Shown here piece by piece: positions 17,979 through 27,571 of a DNA stretch of 64,000 bases. Within the stretch, counting starts at the first letter, position 1. Every line of letters begins with the position of its first letter. Made by a program: the position numbers and the translations under genes. The notes beneath the pieces are model-generated. The model was not told the origin of the DNA and did not search any database. It saw nothing but the letters and a program-made list of their open reading frames with translations. This stretch comes from Vibrio sp. CB1-14 (GTDB lineage: Bacteria > Pseudomonadota > Gammaproteobacteria > Enterobacterales > Vibrionaceae), in the NCBI RefSeq assembly GCF_040412085.2, contig NZ_CP115920.1:1674001-1738000 (forward strand), read 5' to 3'.

Positions 17979-18110
17979 GGATACAAATAGGAGTTAATAA
18001 GAAAAAAGCAGCATGTAGTCAACAAAGAGAAAAACAGTGGCATCAGAAACTCATTCTTCGCTGACTACACTTTAATAGACCCACCTGATCGAAATTAGTT
18101 CACACAAAAA
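17979..18110 (-). ncRNA. Candidate small RNA ending at the orphan minus-strand terminator
   Basis: The gap between nhaA and psrA contains an 8-of-9-bp inverted repeat (GTAGTCAAC at about 18016 and GCTGACTAC at about 18060) upstream, in the minus-strand sense, of the orphan terminator at 17947-17978. This makes a two-hairpin minus-strand transcript ending in a T run possible. No coding frame of note and no clear promoter were found; the 5' end is a guess. It does not match any Vibrio small RNA that I can recall. Confidence 0.3.
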
Positions 18111-18229
18111 GCAAAAAAATTAAGAAAACTTCAAAGCCCCTTTAAAACAGCCTCTTGAGAAAGATGTCCGACCAGTATGTGAAAAGTTTGATGTTAATCA
18201 CTTGTTATCTTGGTGTTGCGGGAGTATAT

Positions 18230-18245
18230 TCAAACATATGTTTGA
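18230..18245. promoter_or_regulatory. Palindromic operator, probable PsrA autoregulatory site
   Basis: TCAAACATATGTTTGA is a perfect 16-bp palindrome lying 15 nt upstream of the psrA ATG. It fits the PsrA consensus (G/C)AAAC-N(2-4)-GTTT(G/C) described in Pseudomonas, here with N4 = ATAT. The position would block transcription or early elongation of psrA-fadE. Confidence 0.7.
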
Positions 18246-18259
18246 TACGGGCGATTGAA

Positions 18260-18886
18260 ATGACGACGAGACTTACCACTAAAGACAAAATTCTGGACGT
18301 CGCTGAAGCGTTATTTGCAGACGGCGGCTTCAACGACACATCACTGCGTACGATCACCAGTAAGGCGAACGTGAATCTAGCATCGGTTAACTACCACTTT
18401 GGCGACAAAAAGACGCTCGTTCGCGCGGTACTAAATCGTTACTTGGAAGCCTTTATGCCGGCGGTTGAAACGGCGCTGTACCAACTTAATGAGCGCGAAG
18501 ACTATGACATGGTTGACGTATTCCAGTCGCTCAAAGAACCATTGCTTGCGCTTAACGATGTTAAGCCGGGTGGTGCGAGCCGCTTTATGTCACTAGTAGG
18601 CCGTGGGTATACCGATGTACAAGGTCACCTACGCTGGTTTATCACGACTCGATACACAGAAACATTGGCCATGTTCACTCATTCAGTGATGCGTGCCAAT
18701 CCTAAATTAGATGCAGAAACCCTGTTTTGGCGTCTGCACCTTACGCTTGGCACCTGCGTATTTACTATGGCGTCGAGTCGGGCGCTCTCTGAAATTGCGC
18801 TGAGCTCATTCGAAAAAGAAGTCAGCGCAGAAGCAATTATTGACCAGATTATTCCTTACCTCGCAGCCGGTGTTGCAGCGGAGTAA
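18260..18886 (+). CDS. psrA: TetR-family fatty-acid-responsive regulator PsrA
   Basis: The 208-residue regulator has an N-terminal TetR helix-turn-helix (about 8-55, with TSLRTITSKANVNLASVNYHFGDKKTL) and a C-terminal ligand domain. Adjacency to fadE and a CAAAC-N4-GTTTG palindrome just upstream support PsrA, which in Pseudomonas and relatives releases DNA on binding long-chain acyl-CoA or fatty acid. The ATG at 18260 is chosen because it gives the usual TetR N-terminus; the in-frame ATG at 18155 would place the operator inside the gene. fadE follows after 68 nt and may be co-transcribed. Confidence 0.85.
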   Translation: MTTRLTTKDKILDVAEALFADGGFNDTSLRTITSKANVNLASVNYHFGDKKTLVRAVLNRYLEAFMPAVETALYQLNEREDYDMVDVFQSLKEPLLALNDVKPGGASRFMSLVGRGYTDVQGHLRWFITTRYTETLAMFTHSVMRANPKLDAETLFWRLHLTLGTCVFTMASSRALSEIALSSFEKEVSAEAIIDQIIPYLAAGVAAE

Positions 18887-18954
18887 AACTTTAAAACCAA
18901 AACGTATATAGAAACGAAATAATAAAAATACACCTGAACAAAAGGATAGGTATC

Positions 18955-21237
18955 ATGAGCTCTCTACGAAGAAAATGGATCAGTGACCCAGCGTTTAAAC
19001 TGTTTAAAAAAGTGCTACCGCCATTGTCCGCGACAGAGCGTGAAGCAATGGAAGCGGGTAGTGTTTGGTGGGACGGAGAGCTTTTCTCTGGTAAGCCAAA
19101 TTTCAAAACGCTGCATCAGTATCCAAAGCCAGTTCTTACCGCTGAAGAACAGTCTTTTATGGACAACGAGCTAGAAACGTTGCTTGCAATGCTCGACGAT
19201 AACAAGATTGTTAAGGAAGATCGCGACCTACCTAAAGAGGTTTGGGATTACCTGCGCAAAGAGCGTTTCTTCTCTCTGATCATTTCTAAAGAGTTTGGCG
19301 GCCGTGAATTTTCACCACTGGCGAACTCAACTATCGTAACTAAGATTGCAACGCGCAGTATTAGTGCGGCTGTATCTGTCATGGTACCTAACTCGCTTGG
19401 TCCAGGTGAGCTGCTGTCTCACTATGGTACAAAAGAGCAAAAAGATTACTGGCTACCAAGACTTGCCGATGGTACAGACATTCCATGTTTCGCTCTAACA
19501 GGGCCGGAAGCGGGTTCGGATGCGGGCGGTATTCCAGATAAAGGTGTGGTTTGTTACGGTGAGCATGAAGGCAAAGAAGTGCTCGGTATTCGTCTAAACT
19601 GGAACAAACGTTATATTACCCTTGCACCGGTTGCAACAGTATTGGGCTTGGCATTCAAGCTTCACGATCCAGATCAGTTACTGGGTGAAAAGGAAGACAT
19701 TGGTATTACCTGTGCACTTATCCCAGCAGACCATAAAGGTGTAGAAATTGGTGAGCGTCATGACCCACTTCACCTTGCATTTATGAATGGTCCAACACGC
19801 GGCAAAGATGTGTTCATTCCTATGGAATGGCTGATCGGTGGCCAAGAGTACGCAGGGCGCGGCTGGCGTATGCTCGTTGAATGTCTATCTGCTGGTCGTG
19901 GTATCTCACTTCCTGCGTTAGGTACAGCAATTGGCCACCTAACGACGAGAACAACTGGCGCGTACGCTTATGTCCGTAAACAGTTTGGTATGTCGATTGG
20001 TAAGTTTGAAGGCGTAGCAGAAGCGATGGGTCGCATTGGTGGTCTTACTTACCTGCTTGAGGCAACACGAACGCTAACAACAACATCACTGGATATGGGT
20101 GAGAAACCTGGGATCGTGACAGCGATTGCTAAGTATCACATGACAGAGATGGCGCGTACGATTCTAAACGATTCAATGGATATCCATGCCGGTCGAGCTA
20201 TTCAAGATGGCCCAATGAACTATCTTGCATCGAGCTACCTTGGTATTCCTGTCGCGATTACGGTTGAAGGTGCGAATATCCTAACTCGTAACCTGATGAT
20301 CTTTGGTCAAGGTGCGACACGTTGTCACCCTTACGTTCTACAAGAAATGGAAGCAGCAGCGAATCCAGATGCTAAGCAAGGTGCTGCTGACTTTGATCAG
20401 TTACTGTTTAAGCACATTGGTCATGCGACTAAAAATACCTTTGGTGCCTTTGCCGCGGCTCTGACGGGTTCTAAATTTGTCGGCGCACATATGAGCGGTC
20501 CAACTAAGGTTTACTACAAAGACTTAACGCGTTTAAGTAAGGCGCTTGCGGTCAGTTCAGACTTCGCGATGCTAACATTGGGCGGCGACCTAAAACGTAA
20601 AGAAATGATCTCTGCGCGTTTAGGTGATGGTCTAGCGTATCTATTTATGGCTTCTGCGGCTCTGAAGAAATACGAAGATGATGGCCGTCAGGCATCGGAT
20701 CTCGACTACGTGCATTATGCGGTTCAGCACTGTTTCCACAACGCGGCTAAGTCGCTAAACGAAGCGTACAAAAACTTCCCAGCTCGTTGGGCAGGTGTCA
20801 CGCTAAAAGGACTGTTGTTCCCACTAGGCAACCACTTCGAGAAACCATCTGACAATCTAACGCTTGAATTGGCGAAGAGCATGATGGTTCCGGGTGCGCA
20901 TCGTGACCGCTTGACTCACCTTTGCTACATTGGTGAGCAGCCAAACGACAAGATTGGTTTGATGGAAAACGCGTTCCTAGCGATGTACGACATCCGTGAC
21001 CTAGAGAAGAAACTGTTTGTCGGCGTGAAAGAGGGCAAAATTGCTCGAAAAGGTCTACTGAAAGATCGCTTGCAGCAAGCTATTGAAGCGAATGTGTTAA
21101 CAGAGCAAGAGGTCGATAAAATCCTTGCTGCTGATGCACTGCGCTACAAAGCGATTCAGGTTGATCACTTTAGCCACGATTTCTCTGAAGTGAGAACGGA
21201 TAAAGTTGATAAGCCCAAGCTGAACAGCGTAGCGTAA
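18955..21237 (+). CDS. fadE: Acyl-CoA dehydrogenase FadE
   Basis: The 760-residue flavoprotein performs the first step of fatty acid beta-oxidation (acyl-CoA to trans-2-enoyl-CoA). The acyl-CoA dehydrogenase core spans about 65-460 and includes CFALTGPEAGSDAGG and an FAD-binding region. A C-terminal DUF1974 domain (about 465-750), typical of FadE, follows. It is shorter than E. coli FadE (814) mainly at the N-terminus, where no clear membrane segment is seen. An AAGGATAGG site precedes the ATG. It is linked to psrA, which probably represses it in the absence of fatty acid. Confidence 0.95.
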   Translation: MSSLRRKWISDPAFKLFKKVLPPLSATEREAMEAGSVWWDGELFSGKPNFKTLHQYPKPVLTAEEQSFMDNELETLLAMLDDNKIVKEDRDLPKEVWDYLRKERFFSLIISKEFGGREFSPLANSTIVTKIATRSISAAVSVMVPNSLGPGELLSHYGTKEQKDYWLPRLADGTDIPCFALTGPEAGSDAGGIPDKGVVCYGEHEGKEVLGIRLNWNKRYITLAPVATVLGLAFKLHDPDQLLGEKEDIGITCALIPADHKGVEIGERHDPLHLAFMNGPTRGKDVFIPMEWLIGGQEYAGRGWRMLVECLSAGRGISLPALGTAIGHLTTRTTGAYAYVRKQFGMSIGKFEGVAEAMGRIGGLTYLLEATRTLTTTSLDMGEKPGIVTAIAKYHMTEMARTILNDSMDIHAGRAIQDGPMNYLASSYLGIPVAITVEGANILTRNLMIFGQGATRCHPYVLQEMEAAANPDAKQGAADFDQLLFKHIGHATKNTFGAFAAALTGSKFVGAHMSGPTKVYYKDLTRLSKALAVSSDFAMLTLGGDLKRKEMISARLGDGLAYLFMASAALKKYEDDGRQASDLDYVHYAVQHCFHNAAKSLNEAYKNFPARWAGVTLKGLLFPLGNHFEKPSDNLTLELAKSMMVPGAHRDRLTHLCYIGEQPNDKIGLMENAFLAMYDIRDLEKKLFVGVKEGKIARKGLLKDRLQQAIEANVLTEQEVDKILAADALRYKAIQVDHFSHDFSEVRTDKVDKPKLNSVA

Positions 21238-21294
21238 TGGTTCACTGCGTGGCATAAATCAGAACTGTGCCACTTAACGCGAACTAAATGGTCT

Positions 21295-21324
21295 AAGCGC
21301 TCTAGTTTCTAGAGCGCTTTTTTT
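21295..21324 (+). terminator. Intrinsic terminator of fadE
   Basis: An 11-bp stem (AAGCGCTCTAG / CTAGAGCGCTT) with a TTT loop runs into a T tract, 57 nt after the fadE stop. Confidence 0.9.
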
Positions 21325-21443
21325 GTGCGCTATGAGTATGAAAGTGCTCCAACCACTTGGCAAAATCAGAGAAATTGACAGAAATAGGGTGCGAACTGGA
21401 AGTGAAACTCTTATCCTACTAGGGATTTTTTGAGGAACTGAAT

Positions 21444-22646
21444 ATGATCATCAAACCAAGAATTCGTGGATTTATTTGTACTACTACACACCCAGTTGGT
21501 TGTGAAGCTAACGTAAAAGAACAAATCGCTTACACCAAAGCTCAAGGCCCAATTGCAAACGCTCCAAAGCGCGTTCTAGTGGTTGGTTCTTCTAGTGGTT
21601 ACGGCCTTTCTTCTCGTATCGCTGCGGCGTTCGGTGGTGGTGCAGCAACAATCGGCGTATTTTTCGAAAAACCAGGGACAGAAAGAAAGCCTGGTACAGC
21701 TGGCTTCTACAACTCTGCAGCTTTCGACAAGCTAGCGAAAGAAGAAGGCTTGTACTCGAAAAGCGTAAACGGTGACGCTTTCTCTCATGAAGCGAAGCAG
21801 AAAGTTATCGACCTAATCAAAGAAGATCTAGGCCAAATCGATATGGTTGTTTACTCACTGGCTTCTCCAGTTCGTAAGCTACCAGAAACAGGCGAACTCG
21901 TACGTTCTTCTCTAAAGCCTATCGGTGAGGCATACACATCGACAGCGGTAGACACTAACTCTGACAAGATCATTGAAGCAAGTGTTGAGCCAGCAACAGA
22001 GCAAGAAATTGCTGATACTGTTACTGTGATGGGTGGTGAAGACTGGGAACTTTGGGTCAACGCGCTATCTGACGCTGGTGTACTTGCAGACGGTTGTAAG
22101 ACAGTCGCATACTCGTACATCGGTACCGAGCTAACTTGGCCAATTTACTGGGAAGGTGCGCTAGGTAAAGCGAAAATGGATCTAGACCGCGCAGCGACAG
22201 AGCTAAACGCGAAACTGTCTCAAACTGGCGGTAGCGCAAACGTTGCGGTACTTAAGTCTGTTGTAACTCAAGCAAGCTCAGCAATTCCAGTTATGCCACT
22301 GTACATCGCAATGGTATTTAAGAAGATGCGTGAAGAAGGTATTCATGAAGGCTGTATGGAACAGATCTTCCGTATGTTCTCACAGCGTCTATACAAAGCA
22401 GATGGCAGTGCAGCTGAGGTTGACGATAAGAACCGCCTACGTCTAGATGACTGGGAACTTCGTGACGACATCCAGAAGCACTGTGCTGAACTATGGCCAC
22501 AAATTACGACTGAAAACTTGAAAGAACTGACGGACTACGTTGAGTACAAAGAAGAGTTCTTGAAACTATTCGGTTTTGGTATTGAAGGCGTAGACTACGA
22601 AGCTGACGTTTCAACACTCGTAGAGTTTGACGTTATCGACCTATAA
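21444..22646 (+). CDS. fabV: Enoyl-ACP (and enoyl-CoA) reductase FabV
   Basis: The 400-residue NADH-dependent reductase catalyses the last step of the fatty acid elongation cycle. It has the FabV N-terminus ([20 protein letters not shown]), the nucleotide motif [19 protein letters not shown] (47-65) and the catalytic Y-x8-K pair at Tyr235 and Lys244, the same numbers as in V. cholerae FabV. FabV enzymes are naturally resistant to triclosan. It is a single gene downstream of fadE, placing fatty acid synthesis next to degradation. Confidence 0.97.
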   Translation: MIIKPRIRGFICTTTHPVGCEANVKEQIAYTKAQGPIANAPKRVLVVGSSSGYGLSSRIAAAFGGGAATIGVFFEKPGTERKPGTAGFYNSAAFDKLAKEEGLYSKSVNGDAFSHEAKQKVIDLIKEDLGQIDMVVYSLASPVRKLPETGELVRSSLKPIGEAYTSTAVDTNSDKIIEASVEPATEQEIADTVTVMGGEDWELWVNALSDAGVLADGCKTVAYSYIGTELTWPIYWEGALGKAKMDLDRAATELNAKLSQTGGSANVAVLKSVVTQASSAIPVMPLYIAMVFKKMREEGIHEGCMEQIFRMFSQRLYKADGSAAEVDDKNRLRLDDWELRDDIQKHCAELWPQITTENLKELTDYVEYKEEFLKLFGFGIEGVDYEADVSTLVEFDVIDL

Positions 22647-22672
22647 TCGAAAGCGATTGAACTAAAATGAAT

Positions 22673-22696
22673 AAGGGGCGCATGATGCGCCCTTTA
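22673..22696. terminator. Probable terminator between convergent fabV and ybjL-like genes
   Basis: An inverted repeat (AAGGGGCGC, short loop, GCGCCCTTT) lies 27 nt after fabV and 56 nt beyond the minus-strand stop of the transporter gene. The T tract is short, so strength is uncertain. Confidence 0.5.
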
Positions 22697-22751
22697 TAGT
22701 ATCTAGTGAACAGTTGTTTGCAATGAACCGTTGTCTAGGTGCCAGTAAACA

Positions 22752-24434
22752 TCAGGAAAGAATGATGAGGATAGTACCCGCTAGAGTCATCAGGATGTTG
22801 GCTATTGCATAAGTACCAGCATAACCCAAAGCAGGAATTGTCGAGCGAGCGTGCTCGTTAACAACATCCATTGCTGGTGCACACGTTCTCGCGCCCACAA
22901 TGGCACCAATAAGCAGCGCGCGGTTCATCTTAAGCACATAGTTACCAACCAAGTAGGCGAGTACAACGGGTAGTACACTGACTAAAAAAGCAATCAGAAT
23001 AACCTGAGGGCCGACTTGCGTTAGGTGCTCAAACATTTTGCCACCAGCGCTTAATCCGATACCCACCATAAAGAACATAAGACCGAGATCTTTCACCATG
23101 TTCAGTGCCCCTTGCGGTACATAGCCGAAAGTAGGGTGGTTGGCACGCAAAAAGCCTAGGGTAATACCAGACAAAAGTAGGCCAACAGCATTACCTAATC
23201 CAAAGGATACTTGGCCAAAACTCATGGTGATTAGGCCAAACATAATGCCAAGGATAAAGAAGCTACAAAACGCCAACAGATCGGCCATTTGGCTATGGAT
23301 CGAGATAAAACCAATTTTCTCTGCTAAGCCATGCACACGGCTCTTTTCACCACTAACCTGTAGGATATCCCCTTTAGCCAGCACGATGTTAGCGTCCATA
23401 GGCATTTCAATTTGAGCGCGAACAACGCGATTCAAGAAACAGCCATACTCTGACAAATTCAGGCTAGAGAGGCTCTTACCTGCAATGTTGTCACTTTTTA
23501 CTACGATCTCTTCTTCAACAATACGTAGGTCAAGCAAGTTGCGGTCGAATACTTCTTTGCCGTTACGAAAGCTTGGATCCAAACGTGCGTGACTGTCCGG
23601 GAAGCCGACTAATGCAATTTCATCACCTTCTTGCAAGATAGCGTCACCATCTGGGTGGGCGAGGATACCGTTGCGTCGAATACGTTCAATGTAGCAACCA
23701 GTTTGACGATAAATACCCAGTTCGCGAAGGTTCTTACCATCTGTCCAATCAATCAGCTCCTGACCAACGCGGTAGGCACGAATGATCGGCAGGTACACTT
23801 TGCGCTGTCCACTGCCACCTAGCCCGCGCTCTTGCGCAATTTGCTGCGCTGAGTCGTGAAGGTTTTGCTTTTGAAGCTTTGGCAGCAGTTTCGCGAGCAT
23901 GATCATGCTGATAAGACCAATCAAATAGGCCATCGCGTAACCGACCGAGAGGTTTTCAATCACTAGGTTGAAATCCATACCGCGTGGGATAGTAGCTAAA
24001 CCGGAGTTCAGTGCATCTTGAGCACCTACGAGAACAGGTGTAGCAGTCAATGCCCCTGCCATTACACCAGCTGATAAGCCGTAATCTAAGCCTAGATAGT
24101 GGCTGGCGAAGTAGGTAACCGTGAGCGCGGTCACCAGGACCGTTAAGCTTAAGATCAAGTAGTGTTTGCCATCTCTGAAGAAGATACCAAAAAAGTTTGG
24201 ACCGGCCTCAATACCAACACAGTAAATGAACAGCATAAACCCGATAGTCAGCGCTTCAGCGTTAAAACTGAATCCGAGGTGTCCCATGATAAGGGAGGTA
24301 ATCAGCACCCCAATAGAGTTACCGAGTTGAAGGTTGCCAAAGCGAATTTTGCCAAAGGCTAAGCCAATCGCCAGAGCGACGAAGATCAGGAGAATTGGGT
24401 TTTGGTCAAGCAAGTTGACGACGTCTATGTTCAC
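22752..24434 (-). CDS. ybjL: YbjL-type AspT/AAE-family transporter
   Basis: The 560-residue membrane protein begins like E. coli YbjL (561 residues), with [19 protein letters not shown] and the [16 protein letters not shown] motif. It has two blocks of five or six membrane segments (about 1-190 and 385-560) flanking two cytoplasmic TrkA-C/RCK_C regulatory domains (about 205-295 and 300-380). The AspT-like family includes an aspartate:alanine exchanger; the substrate here is unknown. It lies upstream, in the minus-strand sense downstream, of grxA, an arrangement like the E. coli ybjL-ybjM-grxA region but without ybjM. Confidence 0.88.
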   Translation of the reverse strand: MNIDVVNLLDQNPILLIFVALAIGLAFGKIRFGNLQLGNSIGVLITSLIMGHLGFSFNAEALTIGFMLFIYCVGIEAGPNFFGIFFRDGKHYLILSLTVLVTALTVTYFASHYLGLDYGLSAGVMAGALTATPVLVGAQDALNSGLATIPRGMDFNLVIENLSVGYAMAYLIGLISMIMLAKLLPKLQKQNLHDSAQQIAQERGLGGSGQRKVYLPIIRAYRVGQELIDWTDGKNLRELGIYRQTGCYIERIRRNGILAHPDGDAILQEGDEIALVGFPDSHARLDPSFRNGKEVFDRNLLDLRIVEEEIVVKSDNIAGKSLSSLNLSEYGCFLNRVVRAQIEMPMDANIVLAKGDILQVSGEKSRVHGLAEKIGFISIHSQMADLLAFCSFFILGIMFGLITMSFGQVSFGLGNAVGLLLSGITLGFLRANHPTFGYVPQGALNMVKDLGLMFFMVGIGLSAGGKMFEHLTQVGPQVILIAFLVSVLPVVLAYLVGNYVLKMNRALLIGAIVGARTCAPAMDVVNEHARSTIPALGYAGTYAIANILMTLAGTILIILS

Positions 24435-24621
24435 TAGTACGACTCAAACAGACAGTGTGAAAGAATGATTAAAGTGTGGCGATTGTAGCGGAAATTTTCA
24501 AAAAGATAAGTGAAATTTTTTCGGTTTTGACATTAGTTCAATTGTGGGGGGTAACAAGTTAGAAATCATAATGTTATCCAATAGGTCTTGTTTGATTTAT
24601 ACCAAAGGTGTTCCGAGTCGC

Positions 24622-24651
24622 AAAAAAGAAAGCCAGCGCAAGGCGCTGGCT
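24622..24651 (-). terminator. Intrinsic terminator of grxA
   Basis: A 9-bp stem (AGCCAGCGC / GCGCTGGCT) with an AAG loop is followed on the minus strand by TTCTTTTTTG, 48 nt beyond the grxA stop. Confidence 0.8.
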
Positions 24652-24698
24652 TTGAAGATGATTTCGTCAACTATACTTGAGTTGACTGTATGGGCATA

Positions 24699-24962
24699 TT
24701 AGTCGAATAGACCCAAGTTTGCTTTAGCGTAAGCTTCAAATTCAGTACAGCCACCGATGTGGTCTTGATCGATGAAAATCTGTGGCACAGTTTCTACTGG
24801 CTTACCAACCGTTTTCTCTAGGTCTGCTTTTGAGATGCCTTCTGCATGAATATCAACGTAACGATAGTTAAAATCGTCGCGTTTAGCTTTTAGCGTTTCA
24901 GCATGCTCTTTTGCACGAACACAGTAAGGACAACCAGGGCGACCAAAAATAACAACGAACAT
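24699..24962 (-). CDS. grxA: Glutaredoxin 1
   Basis: The 87-residue protein is a class I glutaredoxin of the GrxA type, with the active-site motif CPYC at 11-14 and the cis-Pro region TVPQIFID (58-65) followed by GGC. It reduces disulphides using glutathione, including ribonucleotide reductase. Length matches E. coli GrxA (85). It is divergent from the iron alcohol dehydrogenase gene across a 406-nt region with nested inverted repeats. Control by OxyR, as in E. coli, is possible, but no site is identified. Confidence 0.96.
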   Translation of the reverse strand: MFVVIFGRPGCPYCVRAKEHAETLKAKRDDFNYRYVDIHAEGISKADLEKTVGKPVETVPQIFIDQDHIGGCTEFEAYAKANLGLFD

Positions 24963-25368
24963 TCAATTTCTCCTTGAAGACTAAACTTTTTGCGTGAACC
25001 AGCAGTACCAAAAACAGGGGTTCATCATTTTGTTGAAAACCACTATGCCTCAAGATGAAAAGGAAATAAAGCGTCATTTGTCTCTTGATGCGATAGGTAA
25101 AACCTATCAGCACAGAAGTTGCGCAAATCTCTATGACGCTGGATGAAAACAGGGTGTGATGCTGTGCAAAAGTTGAGTATTTAATCGGGTGACATGCGCT
25201 AATTGCTTGGCATAAATCAAAAACTGTCGCCAATGAACATAGCATGCTGACGTTAGCTTTGTATGTTTGCTCTACCGAAAAGACTCGCTAAGGTTTGTTT
25301 TTCGTATTGCTGGCGGTATAGGCAATGATTCGAATAGTGAGTTGACGGTGTACCTAAAGGAATCCGGT
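24963..25368. promoter_or_regulatory. Divergent grxA / alcohol dehydrogenase intergenic region
   Basis: This 406-nt region separates the two divergent starts. It contains a nested inverted-repeat structure at 25070-25140 and otherwise no supported gene; frames seen here are short and lack ribosome sites or known domains. Confidence 0.5.
25070..25140. repeat. Nested inverted repeats (cruciform-like or structured RNA)
   Basis: The outer arms AGCGTCAT (25070-25077) and ATGACGCT (25133-25140) are perfect complements. They enclose a hairpin GATAGGT-AAA-ACCTATC (25092-25108), which extends by three pairs (TGC/GCA) with a one-base bulge. It could be an operator or a folded leader of grxA. Confidence 0.5.
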
Positions 25369-26595
25369 ATGTTTCAGTTTATGACTTCGAGTCGAATTAT
25401 CTTTGGTGAGGGGGCGCTCCAGTCTTCTTTGTCTATCATCAATCAATTTGGTTACAGCGTACTTCTCGTGACGGGGCAAGACCGTCAGCGTGCTGAGCCA
25501 GTCATCCATTATCTTCATAATCAAAACATGCGTTATCAGCATGTCGCTATTCGTGGTGAACCGAACATTACTATGGTTGAAGAGACGGCCATTATGGGGC
25601 GTCGTTTTAAACCTGACATGGTGGTTGCCATTGGGGGAGGAAGCGTTCTCGATATGGGCAAAGCACTTGCTGCGATCATTCCTAACCAAGGAGATGTTTA
25701 CGATTACGTTGAAGTGGTTGGACGCAATGTCCCTCTCAAAACCAAGCCCATTCCTATGATTGCCATTCCTACGACAGCGAGTACCGGGGCGGAAGTGACT
25801 AAAAATGCCGTGCTTAAATCGGGTCAAGATAAGGTGAAAGTCAGTTTACGAAGCCCGGATATGTTACCTGATGTAGCCATTGTGGATCCTGTGCTGACTT
25901 ACGGGACTGATGTCTACACCTCTGGCCGTGGCGCTATGGACGCCTTTACCCATTTAATGGAAGCGTATGTTTGCGGAGAGCCTAATCCACTCACTGATAT
26001 GGTGTGTGAAGAGGGGCTACGAAGACTTAGCTATTCGATTATTCCAGGCTGTAAGCAAGATAATCCGAAGTCACGCGCAGATCTGTCTTTTGCAGCGATG
26101 TTAGGTGGAATGGCGATTACTAACGCAAAACTCGGTGCTGCACATGGCTTGGCATCGGCATTGGGTGGAAAGATTTCTGCACCGCACAGTGTGATTACTG
26201 CTCGTCTTGCTCCTCATGTCATGATGGAAAATATTAAAGCTGCGAAGCGAGCAGGGCGCAGTGATGTGCTTAATCGCTATAGAACCATGGCGCAGTTACT
26301 TACCGGTAGAAACGATGCCAGCATTGAAGATAGCATTCAATGGGTCAACATGATCTTAGAGCGCCTGTCCTTGCCGCATCTTTCGGATTTTGGCGTGTGC
26401 GGAACCTCGTTTGAGCAAGTGGCTGCAGATGCAATGAAGTCTGTCGCCATCAAAGGTAATCCAATCCCTCTAACGGAAGACAGGCTTATCTATATCCTGA
26501 ATCAAGTGTGCCAGTGTCAGTGTGATGGTCATGCTGAGTCTTCAGAAGATACGACCAATATAGAGTACCGAAATAATCCGGTAGAGACAGACTAG
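25369..26595 (+). CDS. Iron-containing (group III) alcohol dehydrogenase
   Basis: The 408-residue protein has the family nucleotide motif GGGS (89-92), the block IPTTASTGAEVT (133-144) and the metal ligands Asp191, His195, His259 and His273 (DAFTHLMEAY, NAKLGAAHGLASALGG). It oxidises an alcohol or reduces an aldehyde with NAD(P); the substrate is unknown. The ATG at 25369 is chosen because AAAGGAA precedes it and the family N-terminus (MFQFMTSSRIIFGEG) begins there; the frame is open upstream to 25267. The C-terminal 25 residues are Cys-, Glu- and Asp-rich (CQCQCDGH), an unusual tail. A bidirectional terminator follows. Confidence 0.9.
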   Translation: MFQFMTSSRIIFGEGALQSSLSIINQFGYSVLLVTGQDRQRAEPVIHYLHNQNMRYQHVAIRGEPNITMVEETAIMGRRFKPDMVVAIGGGSVLDMGKALAAIIPNQGDVYDYVEVVGRNVPLKTKPIPMIAIPTTASTGAEVTKNAVLKSGQDKVKVSLRSPDMLPDVAIVDPVLTYGTDVYTSGRGAMDAFTHLMEAYVCGEPNPLTDMVCEEGLRRLSYSIIPGCKQDNPKSRADLSFAAMLGGMAITNAKLGAAHGLASALGGKISAPHSVITARLAPHVMMENIKAAKRAGRSDVLNRYRTMAQLLTGRNDASIEDSIQWVNMILERLSLPHLSDFGVCGTSFEQVAADAMKSVAIKGNPIPLTEDRLIYILNQVCQCQCDGHAESSEDTTNIEYRNNPVETD

Positions 26596-26627
26596 TCCTA
26601 TTGGGTAAGCTAGAAACGGCATTAACG

Positions 26628-26656
26628 AAAAAGGGAGGTCAATTGACCTCCCTTTT
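26628..26656. terminator. Bidirectional terminator between the convergent alcohol dehydrogenase and hexR genes
   Basis: A long perfect inverted repeat (arms AAAAGGGAGGTC / GACCTCCCTTTT around AATT) has A and T tracts on either side, so it can end transcripts from both strands. Confidence 0.85.
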
Positions 26657-26716
26657 GAGTGTTTCGGTAGAGGAGCATGAGCTCATCTGCAGACAGTGAC
26701 TAGTAATAGATAGTCA

Positions 26717-27571
26717 CTAGTAATTTGGTGCTTTGTTGTAGCGAGAATCTTTAAGCGCTTCTTTGACTCGCTTCAGGTTATCTCTAAACCCGCTACCACG
26801 ACGTAAAGTAAAGCCTGTCGCAAGCACGTCAATAATCGTCATCTGTACTACGCGACTTGCCATTGGCATGTAGACGTCGGTGTCTTCTGGTACATCAACG
26901 GTAATAGACAATGAGCTAGCTTTATCCAGCGGCGAATCCTTTGCGGTAATCGCAATAACGGTCGCGCCGTTTTCACGGGCTAGGTGAGCGATTTCTACTT
27001 GGCTCTTAGTACGACCGGTATGCGAGATAAGGACGATAACGTCATTATCAGAGCAGTTGATGCAGCTCATTCGTTGCATGACCACATCTTCGTAGCACGA
27101 GATTGGGATATTGAAGCGAATAAACTTATTCTGAGCATCACGAGCGACAGACGAAGAGGCACCTAAGCCGAAGAAAGAGATGCGTTTTGCTTGAGTCAGC
27201 AAATCAACAGCTCGGTTGATTTGCATTGAGTCCAAACTGTTCTTCGCAACATCAAGACACGCCATCGTAGATTCGAAAATCTTGTGGGTGTAAGCGTCCG
27301 GACCATCGTCTTCTTCGACGTTGCGGTTCACGTAAGGTGTGCCGTTGGCAAGACTCTGTGCTAAATGCAGTTTAAAGTCTGGGAAACCTTTTGTGTCGAG
27401 TCGGCGACAAAAACGGTTTACCGTCGGCTCACTCACATCTGCCATTTTGGCAAGCGTAGCAATGCTGGAATGAATGGCGGTTTGGGGGGACGCCATAATA
27501 ACTTCAGCAACTTTACGCTCAGATTTGCTGAAGTTTTCTAAATTCTTTTGGACTTTCTCTAATGTATTCAT
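26717..27571 (-). CDS. hexR: RpiR-family regulator HexR
   Basis: The 284-residue regulator has an N-terminal RpiR helix-turn-helix domain (about 1-78, with VSEPTVNRFCRRL) and a C-terminal SIS sugar-phosphate-binding domain (about 120-260, with GLGASSSVARDAQNKF and ISHTGRTKSQVEIA). HexR senses 2-keto-3-deoxy-6-phosphogluconate and controls central carbon metabolism. The ATG at 27571 is preferred; a GTG three codons upstream (27580) is also possible, and neither has a strong ribosome site. No clear HexR box is recognised in the adjacent region. Confidence 0.9.
   Translation of the reverse strand: MNTLEKVQKNLENFSKSERKVAEVIMASPQTAIHSSIATLAKMADVSEPTVNRFCRRLDTKGFPDFKLHLAQSLANGTPYVNRNVEEDDGPDAYTHKIFESTMACLDVAKNSLDSMQINRAVDLLTQAKRISFFGLGASSSVARDAQNKFIRFNIPISCYEDVVMQRMSCINCSDNDVIVLISHTGRTKSQVEIAHLARENGATVIAITAKDSPLDKASSLSITVDVPEDTDVYMPMASRVVQMTIIDVLATGFTLRRGSGFRDNLKRVKEALKDSRYNKAPNY

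Noticed and set aside
24898..25245. Minus-strand frame of 115 codons upstream of grxA
   Set aside because: It overlaps grxA in another frame, has no ribosome site or known domain, and covers the inverted-repeat region.
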